From Streptomyces narbonensis (GTDB taxonomy: Bacteria > Actinomycetota > Actinomycetes > Streptomycetales > Streptomycetaceae): a DNA stretch of 64,000 nt. The notes beneath the pieces were generated by a model. The model was given only the letters and a program-made list of their open reading frames with translations. It was not told the origin of the DNA and searched no databases. The translations under genes and the position numbers were made by a program. Below are positions 1-8,817 of the stretch, in pieces. The first letter of the stretch is position 1, and each line of letters opens with the position of its first letter. Where the stretch lies: assembly GCF_014649015.1 (NCBI RefSeq), contig NZ_BMSF01000021.1, forward strand, positions 1-64,000, written 5' to 3'.

Positions 1-3000
1 AACCCCACCCGCACCACCGCCCACCACCCCCTCTTCCAAACCTCCCTCGCCTTCCAAAACAACGTCTATCCGACCTTCGCCCTCGGCAACATCAAGATCG
101 ACTTCGAGCCGGTGTCGTCCGGCACGGCCAAGTTCGATCTGCTCTTCAATCTCTCGGAACTACCCCGCGACGGAGACCGTCCTCTCGGCTATGTCGGGTA
201 CGTCGAATACGCCACCGACGTGTTCGACCGGGAAACCGTCGAGCAGCTGATCGCCCGGTTCAAGGCGGTTCTGCGCACGGTGGTCGCCACCCCGGACACA
301 TCGCTCCGAAGCATCGATGTACTCCTCCCGCACGAGCGCCACCGACTCCTCGAGACGTGGAACGGGACCACCGAGGACGCCGCGATCCCGGACGGCTCCA
401 TCCCCCTCCGGTTCGAGCAGCAGGCCGCGCGGACTCCGGACGCGATCGCGATCTCCAGCGGCGGCGAGGACATCACGTACGACGAGCTCAACGCGCGCGC
501 CAACCAGATCGCACACGCGCTGCTCGAGCACGGCGTACACCTCGAATCAGTGGTCGCGGTCGCACTCCCCCGCTCGCCGGAACTGATCGCCGCCATCCTC
601 GGAATACTCAAAGCGGGCGCCGCCTACCTGCCCATCGACCCCGCCTATCCCAGTCTGCGCAACGGTTCCCTCCTGGCCGACGGGAAGCCGGCTCTGATCC
701 TGACGAGCAGGGCCGTCGACACGCGCGCTGTGCTGCCCGACGAGGGGATCCCCAGGCTGTACCTGTCGGACGTCGTCGGCGGCGAGCGCACGAACCCGTC
801 CCATGGCCGACTGCGCCCTGACCATCTGGCGTACGTCATGTTCACATCCGGATCAACCGGACGCCCCAAGGGAGTCGCGGTCTCCCATCGCAGTGTCCTG
901 AACGATGCCTGGCACGGCTGGCCGGAGGGGCCGGGCGACCGGATCCTCTTCCAGTCGTCGATCGCCTTCGACGCGTCGGTGTACGAGATCTGGCCTGCGC
1001 TCCTGCGCGGCAGGACCCTCATTCCGCTGCCTGCCGACAGGGAGTCCCCGGCGCAACGCCTCCAGTTCATCGCGGCGAACGAGATCGACACGCTGTGGGC
1101 CACCGCCGGCCTGTTCGATCTCATGTCGTCGGAGGACCTGGAGGAGCTGTCGGGCCTGCGGACGCTGCGCTACTTCGCTACCGGCGGCGACAAGGTGCCG
1201 ACGGCGGCGGTCGACCGGGTGCTCCGCGCGAACAGCGCCATCCGGGTCGTCAACATCTACGGCCCGACCGAGACCACGGTGAACGCGACGACCCATGTGG
1301 TCTGTGCCGCCACCCGCCGCCGGTTCGACGATCCGGTGGTCCCCATCGGCGTCCCGATCCGCAATGCCCGCGTCTACGTTCTGAGCGGTGAGCTCGATCC
1401 GGTCGCCACCGGCGTCGTCGGGGACGTGTGGATCGCCGGCGCGGGCCTGGCACGCGGGTACTCCGGCCAACCCGGTGCGACCGCGGAACGCTTCGTGGCG
1501 GACCCCTACGGTCCGGCGGGATCACGGATGTTCCGCACCGGCGACCTCGCACGCTGGACGCGCGAGGGCGTGCTGGTGTTCGTGGGCCGGGCCGACGATC
1601 AGACGAAGATCAGTGGGTTCCGGGTCGAGCCCGGTGAGATCGAGGCGGCCCTGCTGGCGCACCGCCAGGTGGCGCAGGCCGCGGTCGTCGCTCGCGACAT
1701 CGCCGGGCAGGACGTCAAGCAACTGGTCGCCTATGTCGTCCGGAGCCAGGGGGAATCCGCCGACCGGCAGGAGAGCCGGGAGATCGAGCTGGTGGAACAG
1801 TGGCGGGACACCTACGACGATCTCTACCGCGGAGAAGCCCACGCCGACGCGGCCGCCGACGGCGGCTTCGGTGAGGACTTCAGCGGGTGGAACAGCAGCT
1901 ACACCGATAAGCCGATTCCCTTGGCCGAGATGCGGGAGTGGCGCGACGCGACCGTCGCGAGGATCCGGTCCCTGCGTCCGTCGAAGGTGCTGGAGATCGG
2001 CGTGGGCACGGGGCTCCTCCTGGCCCACCTGGCCCCGGAATGCGAGACCTACTACGGCACGGACTTCTCCGAGTCGGTGATCGACGGGCTCAGGCAGCAC
2101 CTCGCCGAAGTGCCGGCGGACTGGGCGGACCGGGTCAGGCTGGTCGTCCAGCCGGCCGATCAGGTGGATCTGCTGCCGGAGCGCGATTTCGACACCATCG
2201 TGCTGAACTCCGTCGTCCAGTACTTCCCGAGCGTGCACTACCTGGTGGACGTCATCGAGAAGGCGATGGGCCTGCTGGCTCCCGGCGGCGCGCTGTTCAT
2301 CGGTGACGTCCGGAACAAGGCGCTGTTGCGGGAGTTCGCCACCATGGTGGCGATCCGCCGACTCGGTCACCAGGACGTGGCCGACCTCGACGAAGCCGAG
2401 CGGGGCGGAATCCGCAGCGCCGTCGCCACGGCGATCGCCATGGAGACGGAGCTCGTCCTGCATCCGGACTTCTTCGCGGCACTGGGGGACGAGCTGCCCG
2501 CGATCGGCGCGGTCGACGTGCAGATCAAACGGGGCGGGTACGACAACGAACTGAGTCAGTACAGGTACGACGTGACGGTGCGCAAGACGCCCGTACGGGC
2601 CCTGTCCCTCGCCTCCGTCCCGAGCCTGCGGTGGAGCGAAGTGGGCGGCCTCCGAGGACTGGAGCAGCACCTTCGGCTGCGGCGGCCCGAGAGCGTCCGG
2701 ATCGTCGGCGTACCCGACCCGGCTCTGACGGCCGCCGTGCGCGCCACCGGCCTTCTCCACGTCGAGCACCACGCCCCGGCGGCGGACGGCGAGCCGCGCG
2801 AAGAGCTCTACACGCTCGGGGAGCGGCTGGGCTATTCGACGGCGGTGACGTGGTCGCACGTCGCCGGACACCTGGACGTCGTCCTCGCGGTACCCGACGG
2901 CGGCGACACCGTGCCCACCGATGTGTACGTGCCCGGTTTCGCACAAGCCGGGCCGCTGACCGCTTACGGCAGCGTTCCGGTCGCCGACCGGGCGGCGGAC

Positions 3001-4152
3001 CTCCGTGCCTTCGTGAGCGGCCGGTTGCCCGCGTACATGGTCCCGTCGACGGTGGTCTTCCTCGACAGCCTGCCGCTGACCGCCAACGGGAAGCTCCATC
3101 GGGAGGCCCTGCCGACGCCGGAGATCACCGGCGGCTCGTCGCGGCGGGCACGGAACGCGCACGAGGAGGTACTCACCGGCCTCTTCTCCGAGGTGCTGGG
3201 CGTACCCGACATCGGGATCGACGACGGCTTCTTCGAGCTGGGCGGCCATTCGCTGCTCGCCACGAAGCTGCTGTCCCGCATCCGCACCGTCCTCCGGATC
3301 GACGTCCCCATCCGGACGGTGTTCGAGTGCCCCACCGTGGCCGACCTGGCGCCACGCCTGCTTTCCCTGGCCCCGGACGGCCGGGACGAGACCTACGCGC
3401 CGCTCATGACCATCCGCTCCAGCGGCACCGAGCGCCCGCTCTTCTGTGTGCACCCGGTGAGCGGCGTCGGCTGGTTCTATCTCAGCCTGGCCCGCTTCAT
3501 CGACGACCGGCCGATCTACGCGCTGCAGGCGCCCGGTCTCGATCCCGCCGGCCCCGATCCCATGCCGACGTCGATGACCGAGCTCGTCCAGACCTATCTG
3601 GCCGGGATCCGGTCGGTGCAGCCCCACGGGCCGTACAACCTGCTCGGCTGGTCGTTCGGCGGCTTCGCCGCGCACGCGATCGCCGCCGAGCTGCGGGCCC
3701 GCGGCGAGGAGGTCGAACTGCTGGCGATGATGGACTGCTATCCGGAAACCGCCGTCGAAGCGGGGAGCCTCGCCGGCCAGGAGATCCGGGAGGGGTTCGA
3801 CCAGTTCCTGCGCCACCGGTACGCCGACGCGGACTCGCTGGAGGTGGACGCGATCTCCGACCTCGTGACGGGGATCAGCGTGGAGCACATCGCGATGCTG
3901 ACCGGATATCTGCCGCCGGAATTCGACGGGGCCGCGGTGTTCTTCCAAGCGGGCGCGGTCGCCGGGGACGGTGGCGAGGGCTCCTCCAGGATCGATCCCG
4001 CCGGCGCGTGGCGGGACCACATTCACGGCCCCATGACCGTCCACACCGTTCCGACCAGCCATCAGGACATGGACCGGCCGGAATCCATGCAGGTGGTCGG
4101 CGCCGTACTGAAACAGGCCTTCCGCAACAGGGCCGCGGGGAGGGACTCGTGA
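1..4152 (+). CDS. NRPS, C-terminal part (C-A-MT-T-TE), N-terminus outside window
   Basis: The frame is open to the left edge, leaving 1,383 residues. In order: end of a condensation domain (to about 85); adenylation domain with TSGSTGRPKG at 282-291; an N-methyltransferase inserted before the A-domain tail (about 590-860, SAM loop LEIGVGTG at 664-671); the A tail ending NGK at 1029-1031; a thiolation domain with LGGHSL, carrier Ser 1084; and a thioesterase with GWSFGG, Ser 1218, and probable His 1354. It would activate, N-methylate and load the last residue, then release or cyclise the chain. The specificity residues I read by aligning to GrsA are D-A-Y-W-A-G-I-V-N. The first four match the valine code of the other NRPS in this window, but the rest do not, so the substrate is open (probably aliphatic). 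The last bases overlap the next start (GTGA), so it is coupled to the type II thioesterase. Confidence 0.95.
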   Translation, partial: NPTRTTAHHPLFQTSLAFQNNVYPTFALGNIKIDFEPVSSGTAKFDLLFNLSELPRDGDRPLGYVGYVEYATDVFDRETVEQLIARFKAVLRTVVATPDTSLRSIDVLLPHERHRLLETWNGTTEDAAIPDGSIPLRFEQQAARTPDAIAISSGGEDITYDELNARANQIAHALLEHGVHLESVVAVALPRSPELIAAILGILKAGAAYLPIDPAYPSLRNGSLLADGKPALILTSRAVDTRAVLPDEGIPRLYLSDVVGGERTNPSHGRLRPDHLAYVMFTSGSTGRPKGVAVSHRSVLNDAWHGWPEGPGDRILFQSSIAFDASVYEIWPALLRGRTLIPLPADRESPAQRLQFIAANEIDTLWATAGLFDLMSSEDLEELSGLRTLRYFATGGDKVPTAAVDRVLRANSAIRVVNIYGPTETTVNATTHVVCAATRRRFDDPVVPIGVPIRNARVYVLSGELDPVATGVVGDVWIAGAGLARGYSGQPGATAERFVADPYGPAGSRMFRTGDLARWTREGVLVFVGRADDQTKISGFRVEPGEIEAALLAHRQVAQAAVVARDIAGQDVKQLVAYVVRSQGESADRQESREIELVEQWRDTYDDLYRGEAHADAAADGGFGEDFSGWNSSYTDKPIPLAEMREWRDATVARIRSLRPSKVLEIGVGTGLLLAHLAPECETYYGTDFSESVIDGLRQHLAEVPADWADRVRLVVQPADQVDLLPERDFDTIVLNSVVQYFPSVHYLVDVIEKAMGLLAPGGALFIGDVRNKALLREFATMVAIRRLGHQDVADLDEAERGGIRSAVATAIAMETELVLHPDFFAALGDELPAIGAVDVQIKRGGYDNELSQYRYDVTVRKTPVRALSLASVPSLRWSEVGGLRGLEQHLRLRRPESVRIVGVPDPALTAAVRATGLLHVEHHAPAADGEPREELYTLGERLGYSTAVTWSHVAGHLDVVLAVPDGGDTVPTDVYVPGFAQAGPLTAYGSVPVADRAADLRAFVSGRLPAYMVPSTVVFLDSLPLTANGKLHREALPTPEITGGSSRRARNAHEEVLTGLFSEVLGVPDIGIDDGFFELGGHSLLATKLLSRIRTVLRIDVPIRTVFECPTVADLAPRLLSLAPDGRDETYAPLMTIRSSGTERPLFCVHPVSGVGWFYLSLARFIDDRPIYALQAPGLDPAGPDPMPTSMTELVQTYLAGIRSVQPHGPYNLLGWSFGGFAAHAIAAELRARGEEVELLAMMDCYPETAVEAGSLAGQEIREGFDQFLRHRYADADSLEVDAISDLVTGISVEHIAMLTGYLPPEFDGAAVFFQAGAVAGDGGEGSSRIDPAGAWRDHIHGPMTVHTVPTSHQDMDRPESMQVVGAVLKQAFRNRAAGRDS

Positions 4153-4895
4153 TCGAGAACGTACGGAACGACAACCGCTGGTTCGCCACCGTGCCGCCGG
4201 ACGACTGCAAGCATCTACTGCTGTGCTTCCCCTATTCCGGCTGCGGCGCCTCCATGTATCGCCTGTGGCCCGACCGCATCGGGGACACCGCCGTCGTACC
4301 GCTGCAACTCCCCGGCCGGGAAAAGCGGATGGGGGAGGCCCACTTCGGCACGTACGAGAACCTGGCCGCGCAGATGACCGCCGAGCTGGGTCCGGTCCTG
4401 GACCGCGAGTTCAGTGTGTTCGGGCATTGCGGGGCGGCGCTCGCGGCCTTCGAGTTCGCGCGGCAGATGGCGCTCGGCGGCACCAGGTCACCCACCACCT
4501 GTTTCGTGTCCTCGCAAGTGGCGCCGGACGACGGGCCGTACGGCCGGTTCCTCGGCATGAGCGAGGACGAGCTCAGGGGCGTGGTCGTGAACCTGCTGGG
4601 GCTGGTCAAGCCGACGAAACGCCTTGTCGACTTCTTCGTCGGAATACTTGTGGACGACCTGGCGGCGAACAAGGCCTACCGTCCGGACCCGTCCGCGACG
4701 GATTCCTTCGAGATCCGGTCGCTCGGCTGGTCCGCCGACGTGGAGATCCCGCACGATCTGATGGCCGGGTGGGCACGCTGGGGACGCTGCACCTCGCTCG
4801 TGCTGGAGGGCGATCACCAGGCGTTCGTGAAGGCACCCGGCCACCTCCTCGACGCTCTCCGAGCAGCCGTCGAGGCCGACACGCGGGCGCGGTGA
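4149..4895 (+). CDS. Type II thioesterase with Cys nucleophile
   Basis: A 248-residue alpha/beta-hydrolase of the NRPS/PKS editing thioesterase family, which hydrolyses misprimed or stalled acyl groups from carrier proteins. The GTG start at 4149 overlaps the NRPS stop as GTGA and has GGGAGG five bases upstream. The N-terminus has the family's LCFPYSGCGAS-like oxyanion region and LPGREKR. The nucleophile elbow reads FGHCGA with Cys 94 where the family usually has Ser (GHSMG/GHSLG); the general-base His is His 223 in EGDHQAF. Some thioesterases use Cys and form a longer-lived thioester intermediate, so this one may have a specialised release or transfer role rather than plain editing. A second, Ser-type enzyme of the family lies at 53257-54003. 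Confidence 0.9.
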   Translation: MIENVRNDNRWFATVPPDDCKHLLLCFPYSGCGASMYRLWPDRIGDTAVVPLQLPGREKRMGEAHFGTYENLAAQMTAELGPVLDREFSVFGHCGAALAAFEFARQMALGGTRSPTTCFVSSQVAPDDGPYGRFLGMSEDELRGVVVNLLGLVKPTKRLVDFFVGILVDDLAANKAYRPDPSATDSFEIRSLGWSADVEIPHDLMAGWARWGRCTSLVLEGDHQAFVKAPGHLLDALRAAVEADTRAR

Positions 4896-4896
4896 C

Positions 4897-5640
4897 ATGG
4901 CGGATCGGATCGTACGCATACCCGCCAGGTACAACGGCCCGCCGGACACGGCGAACGGCGGCTACGCCTGTGGCACGTTCGCGAAGCTGGCCGCGGACCA
5001 CCAACGCCCACCGGTCGCCGTGGCCCTGCTCGGGGCGCCACGGCTCGACCAGACCCTGGAGTTCCGTCCCGGAACACGACGCTCCCAGATCTGGGACGGC
5101 GACCGGCTGATCGCGACCATGACCACCGCCGCGGCGGAGTTCCCTGCCGTGGAAGCGGTGTCGTTACGGGCGGCAGCCGAAGCGAGCGCACGCTATCGGG
5201 GGCGTGCGGGTGGTCATCCCTTTCCGACCTGCTTCGTCTGTGGAGTGAGTCGCGAACCGGCGGACGGGTTCCCGGTGGCGCCGGGCGAGGTCCCCGGTGC
5301 GCCCGGCGTCGTGGCGTGTCCCTGGACGCCGACGGTGGCGTCGTCCGATCGGCCCGAGCTGGTGTGGAGTGTTCTGGACTGCCCCGGCGGGTGGACCGCG
5401 GACCCGGTCCGGGAGCCTATGGTGCTCACCCGCATGACCGCGGTCCTGCGCAGGCCGCCCCGCCCGCTGGTACCTCACGTCGTGGTCGCACGCCGCGGGC
5501 GTCGGCACGGCCGCACCACGGCGGTCGGCACCGCCTTGTACGACGACCGTGGCGAGCTGGTGGCCAAGGCGACGGCCATGTGGACCGCTGTCGGCGTCCG
5601 GGAACGGACTGACGGCCGAGATCTGGGAGACCCCCGATGA
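4897..5640 (+). CDS. Hotdog-fold-like protein, function unknown
   Basis: A 247-residue soluble protein that starts one base after the thioesterase stop and overlaps the P450 start (ATGA), so it belongs to the same transcript. Two similar halves and the pattern N-GGYACG ... FPTCFVCG ... GTALYDDRGELVA resemble actinobacterial double-hotdog acyl-thioesterase/dehydratase-like proteins, but no catalytic residue is obvious and I cannot assign a reaction. The C-terminal part (GxALYDxxGxLVAxATAMW) is the most hotdog-like. The position between a type II thioesterase and a P450 suggests an acyl- or aminoacyl-carrier substrate. It contains an in-frame TTA (Leu) codon at 5164-5166, which is rare in Streptomyces and makes translation depend on the bldA tRNA. 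Confidence 0.7.
   Translation: MADRIVRIPARYNGPPDTANGGYACGTFAKLAADHQRPPVAVALLGAPRLDQTLEFRPGTRRSQIWDGDRLIATMTTAAAEFPAVEAVSLRAAAEASARYRGRAGGHPFPTCFVCGVSREPADGFPVAPGEVPGAPGVVACPWTPTVASSDRPELVWSVLDCPGGWTADPVREPMVLTRMTAVLRRPPRPLVPHVVVARRGRRHGRTTAVGTALYDDRGELVAKATAMWTAVGVRERTDGRDLGDPR
5164..5166 (+). promoter_or_regulatory. In-frame TTA codon (bldA-dependent translation)
   Basis: The codon lies in the reading frame of the gene at 4897-5640 (Ser-Leu-Arg as tcg-tta-cgg). TTA is read only by the bldA tRNA in Streptomyces, so this marks developmental control of this operon at translation. Confidence 0.7.
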
Positions 5641-6881
5641 AGATGGGTGAGCGAACCTCGCCGGCACCTTCCACGGATCTGGACTCGCTGGATCTCATGG
5701 ATCCCCGTCTGTACGGCTCCGGTGACCCGCACGCGATCTGGACCACGCTGCGCGAGCGCGCCCCGTTGCACCTCCAGTCGTTGCCGGACGGTCGCCGGTT
5801 CTGGTCGGTCACCAAACATCACGACGTCCGCGAAGTGCTCCGGGACCACACCAGGTTCACGTCGAGCCGGGGGACCTTGCTGTCGGTCCTCGGCAGTCGC
5901 GACCCGGCCGGCGGCAAGATGATGGCGGCCAGCGACCCGCCGGTGCACACGATGCTGCACGAGCCGATCGCCAAGCTGCTGTCCAGAAAGGCGCTGGAGC
6001 CGTTCGTCCCGAAGGTCAGGCAGGTGGCCCACCGTCTGCTGGAGCAACTGGCGGACGGTCCTGGGGATTTGGCCGAACTTGCGGCAGGCTTCCCTATGGC
6101 GTTCACCGGTACGTTGATGGGCATTCCGGAGCAGGACTGGGCGCGGCTGACCGTGCTCACCACCGCGGCCATCGCACCGGATGACCCCGATTTCCGGCTG
6201 GGGGACGGGCTGAACACCTTGGCGACGGCGCATCACGAGCTGTTCTCGTACTTCTCCCGCCGGACTCGACAGACTCGGCGGACCTCTCGGGAGGACGGTC
6301 TGATCGGCGCGCTCCTCGGCCTGGAGGTGGGCGGGCGCAGACTGCGTCACGACGAGCTGGTCTACAACTGCTACAGCCTGCTCCTCGGCGCCAACGTCAC
6401 CACGCCGCACGCCGTCACCCAAACGGTGTTGGCGTTCATCGAGAACCCTGCGGAGTACCGCAAGCTGGTCGACGATCCGCGAGGGGTGCCCGGCGCGGTG
6501 GAGGAGGGCCTGCGCTGGTCCTCGCCGGCCAATCACTTCCTTCGCCACGCGACTCAGGACATGACGTTGCGCGGCCGGCAGGTGTGTGAGGGCGACGCGT
6601 TGGTGACCTGGCTGGGTTCGGCGAACCGGGACGAGGAGGTCTTCTCGGAGCCCTTCCGGTTCGACGTGAGCCGATCGCCGAACCCGCACGTCGCGTTCGG
6701 CTTCGGGCCGCACCACTGCGTCGGGGCCGCCTTGGCACGGATGGCGCTGAACTCGCTGTTCGCCGAGATCGCCGACTCGGTCGAGCGATTCGACCTCGTC
6801 GGTCCGGTGGAGCATCTGGCGTCCAACTTCGCGGCCGGCATCAAGCGCATGCCGGTGGTCGCGAAGTTGCGCACTGCCTAA
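5637..6881 (+). CDS. Cytochrome P450, aminoacyl-carrier hydroxylase type
   Basis: A 414-residue bacterial P450. The heme loop reads FGFGPHHCVG with the Cys ligand, and the ExxR motif is EGLR. The N-terminal region (SSRGTLLSV, GGKMMAASDPPVH) resembles P450s that beta-hydroxylate amino acids held on carrier proteins, like the paralogue at 29795-30982. The I-helix is odd: it reads GANVT where the other P450 reads GGDES, so the usual acid of the acid-alcohol pair is Val. It starts with an ATGA overlap on the hotdog gene. An insertion element begins inside its stop codon but restores a stop, so the protein should be intact. The likely partner carrier is the A-T protein at 14551-16350, which is an inference from context. 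Confidence 0.9.
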   Translation: MKMGERTSPAPSTDLDSLDLMDPRLYGSGDPHAIWTTLRERAPLHLQSLPDGRRFWSVTKHHDVREVLRDHTRFTSSRGTLLSVLGSRDPAGGKMMAASDPPVHTMLHEPIAKLLSRKALEPFVPKVRQVAHRLLEQLADGPGDLAELAAGFPMAFTGTLMGIPEQDWARLTVLTTAAIAPDDPDFRLGDGLNTLATAHHELFSYFSRRTRQTRRTSREDGLIGALLGLEVGGRRLRHDELVYNCYSLLLGANVTTPHAVTQTVLAFIENPAEYRKLVDDPRGVPGAVEEGLRWSSPANHFLRHATQDMTLRGRQVCEGDALVTWLGSANRDEEVFSEPFRFDVSRSPNPHVAFGFGPHHCVGAALARMALNSLFAEIADSVERFDLVGPVEHLASNFAAGIKRMPVVAKLRTA

Positions 6882-6946
6882 GGCCCGTCCCGTAAATGAT
6901 CTTCGAGCCGCCTCGGGTGTGGTTGGTCGCTGTGCGGCCCGCTGGC

Positions 6947-7717
6947 CTATTCGGTGAGGGTGAGGTTGTGCATGTGGGCGATGCCGAGCATGGCGTGGTG
7001 GACGCCGTCGCCTTTGAGGCGGCAGTCGCGGAGGATCTTCCAGGTCTTCATGCGGGCGAAGACGTGCTCGACGCGGGCCCGGACCTGCTTGTGGGACTTG
7101 TTGTGCTCCTCCTTCCAAGACGAGAGCTCGGTCTGGCCGCGCTGGCGGCGGTGCGGTAGGACGAGTCCGGTGCCCGGGTAGCCGCCGTCGGCGATCGTGA
7201 CGGTGTTGCCGACGGCGGCCTTGGCGCCGGATTCCTCCCATGCCTTGCAGTCGTTGCGGTTCCCGGCGAGCGGCCGGCCGACCACGACGACCAAGCGAGT
7301 GTCGGCGTCGATGACGACCTGGTGGTTGGTGGAGTACCGATAGTTCTTCGAACGCTCCGCGATGGTGTGATCACGGGTGGGGACCAGGGTGCCGTCCACG
7401 ATGAGCACGGTGTCCTTGGCGAACCGCTTGCGGGGCTGGAGCGCGAGCACCGGCCCGAGGTGGTCGATGATGCGGTCGGCCGCCGACTTCGAGACGCCGA
7501 ACAGCGGGCCGAGCTGGCGCATAGTCAGGTTCGTTCGCCAGTACGCGGTGACCAGCAGAGCCCGGTCCTCCAGTGGAAGACTCCACGGCCTGCCCTTGCG
7601 GACCGCGTCCGCACCTGCGCGACGCAGCACCGTCACCAGCTTCCCGAAGGCGCGGGGGCTCAGCCCGGAGAACGGGGTTATCCAGGACGGCTCCGACGCC
7701 GTGATCACACCAGCCAC
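6947..7717 (-). CDS. IS5-family DDE transposase
   Basis: About 256 residues from a GTG start (VAGVITASEPSW...); an upstream in-frame ATG at 7801 would add 28 residues. An N-terminal helical domain (MRQLGPLFGVSKSAADRII) is followed by the DDE nuclease core: Asp in VDGTLVP, Asp in IADGGYPG, and Glu in ARVEHVFARMK, as in the IS427/IS5 group. The frame is uninterrupted, so the enzyme is probably functional. It lies at the left end of the element, reading toward the left inverted repeat. Confidence 0.85.
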   Translation of the reverse strand: MAGVITASEPSWITPFSGLSPRAFGKLVTVLRRAGADAVRKGRPWSLPLEDRALLVTAYWRTNLTMRQLGPLFGVSKSAADRIIDHLGPVLALQPRKRFAKDTVLIVDGTLVPTRDHTIAERSKNYRYSTNHQVVIDADTRLVVVVGRPLAGNRNDCKAWEESGAKAAVGNTVTIADGGYPGTGLVLPHRRQRGQTELSSWKEEHNKSHKQVRARVEHVFARMKTWKILRDCRLKGDGVHHAMLGIAHMHNLTLTE

Positions 7718-7780
7718 ATCGAGATCATCTCGTCCATGCGACCACTTCTTCTGCTCAGGAACGTGGCCGACAATCCTCCC

Positions 7781-8311
7781 ATGACCGAAGGTGACCGCCA
7801 CGAGGCATCCACACGTTCATTCCTTGTATGTGCAGCCGAAGTGGCTCGCCTGCTGGACCTTGAGGCCGCAGCCGACGTGCCTGAAGAGCGACGTGCGCGG
7901 CACCTGGCCGGAGCCGCACGAAGGCCACTGCTGGAACGCGCAACCCTGCCCGAGGAGTTCTTCCACCCGCTGATGGCTGCTGCTGTATACGACCCAGACG
8001 CGAGCTTCTGTCGCTGGTTCGTCGAGCCGGCGCTCTACGCATTCGGACGTCGCAGGGTCATGACAGCGTTGCTCGGCTATCTCCGCACGGGCACGACCGC
8101 GGAGCAAGCAGGTGCCCGGCGAGCCTGGTACTGCACACATCTGCCACTACGCGCTGACCGGTCACCGGCCTACGCACCCAGCGGAAGTCGCGAACCGGCC
8201 CTGGATGAAGTGGACGACGTGGTGGACCAGTGGCGGAAGTCGTCCAGCACCCACCAGCGTGATCACAGTGCCTCAGAGAGCCACAGGGGCTCGCGTTGGC
8301 CGTTCTCCTGA
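7781..8311 (+). CDS. Hypothetical cargo protein of the insertion element
   Basis: About 176 residues starting MTEGDRHEAST; no recognised catalytic motif. It is helical and Arg/Ala-rich, with a stretch RRPLLERATLPEEFFHPLM and YAFGRRRVMTALLGYLRTGT. I recall no named family. It reads divergently from the transposase inside the same pair of inverted repeats. The last 25 residues look low in complexity, and another frame continues with plausible coding character from about 8112, so a frameshift near the end is possible. Confidence 0.5.
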   Translation: MTEGDRHEASTRSFLVCAAEVARLLDLEAAADVPEERRARHLAGAARRPLLERATLPEEFFHPLMAAAVYDPDASFCRWFVEPALYAFGRRRVMTALLGYLRTGTTAEQAGARRAWYCTHLPLRADRSPAYAPSGSREPALDEVDDVVDQWRKSSSTHQRDHSASESHRGSRWPFS

Positions 8312-8328
8312 GCTGCGACACTCTGCAC

Positions 8329-8694
8329 GTGAGCTATCCCGCGACAGACCAGCTGTCCTCCGCCGAACGCGCCTTCATGATCAACGCCACCGAGATCGAC
8401 ATCCTCCCCGGTGTTTGGGGCGACCTCGACGGGCCGCTGGTCTCAGGTCCCGCCTCGGCTCTCGTCCCGATCCTCTTTCCCCTCGTCGACAGAGGATGGA
8501 TCGAAGTGTGCCGGCTCGTGCCCTGGACAGCGCCGGACGGCACTCTCGGAGAGCAGCCCGGTCCCCCCATCCCGAAGCAGGACCTTCCCGCTGCCCTGGC
8601 GAACGCGGAGAACTGGGAGTACCCGCAATCCGGCACGTGGCTGGGTTGCCTCACACTGACCCTCACCGAAGCGGGACAGGCGATCCCCCGCTGA
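8329..8694 (+). CDS. Hypothetical protein, second cargo gene of the insertion element
   Basis: About 121 residues from a GTG start (SYPATDQLSSAERAFMINATEIDILPG...); an in-frame TTG at 8296 would overlap the previous gene. It has hydrophobic beta-like segments and ends TLTEAGQAIPR. The TLTEAGQAI ending resembles a small winged-helix-like or effector-immunity-type hypothetical, but I cannot name a family. It lies between the other cargo gene and the right terminal repeat. Confidence 0.4.
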   Translation: MSYPATDQLSSAERAFMINATEIDILPGVWGDLDGPLVSGPASALVPILFPLVDRGWIEVCRLVPWTAPDGTLGEQPGPPIPKQDLPAALANAENWEYPQSGTWLGCLTLTLTEAGQAIPR

Positions 8695-8817
8695 CGCGCA
8701 ACTTCAACGGCACCCCTCCGCTCCCTGGAAGTTCCCTCACCCTCGCCGGATGAGGCGCAGCGTCGCTGGTCAATCGGCATGCCGTCATTTACGGGACAGC
8801 CCTTAGGGGGTCGTGGA

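Larger units (their letters stand above)
6881..8803. mobile_element. IS5-family (IS427-like) insertion element with two extra genes
   Basis: A 1,923-bp unit bounded by 19-bp terminal inverted repeats, AGGCCCGTCCCGTAAATGA at 6881-6899 and the complement of AGGGCTGTCCCGTAAATGA at 8785-8803 (17 of 19 positions match). It is flanked by a TA target duplication at 6879-6880 and 8804-8805. Inside are one DDE transposase on the minus strand and two unrelated small genes on the plus strand, so it is almost twice the usual size for this group. The first base of the element completes the TAA stop of the upstream P450. Without the insertion the same place would read TAG. Confidence 0.85.
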
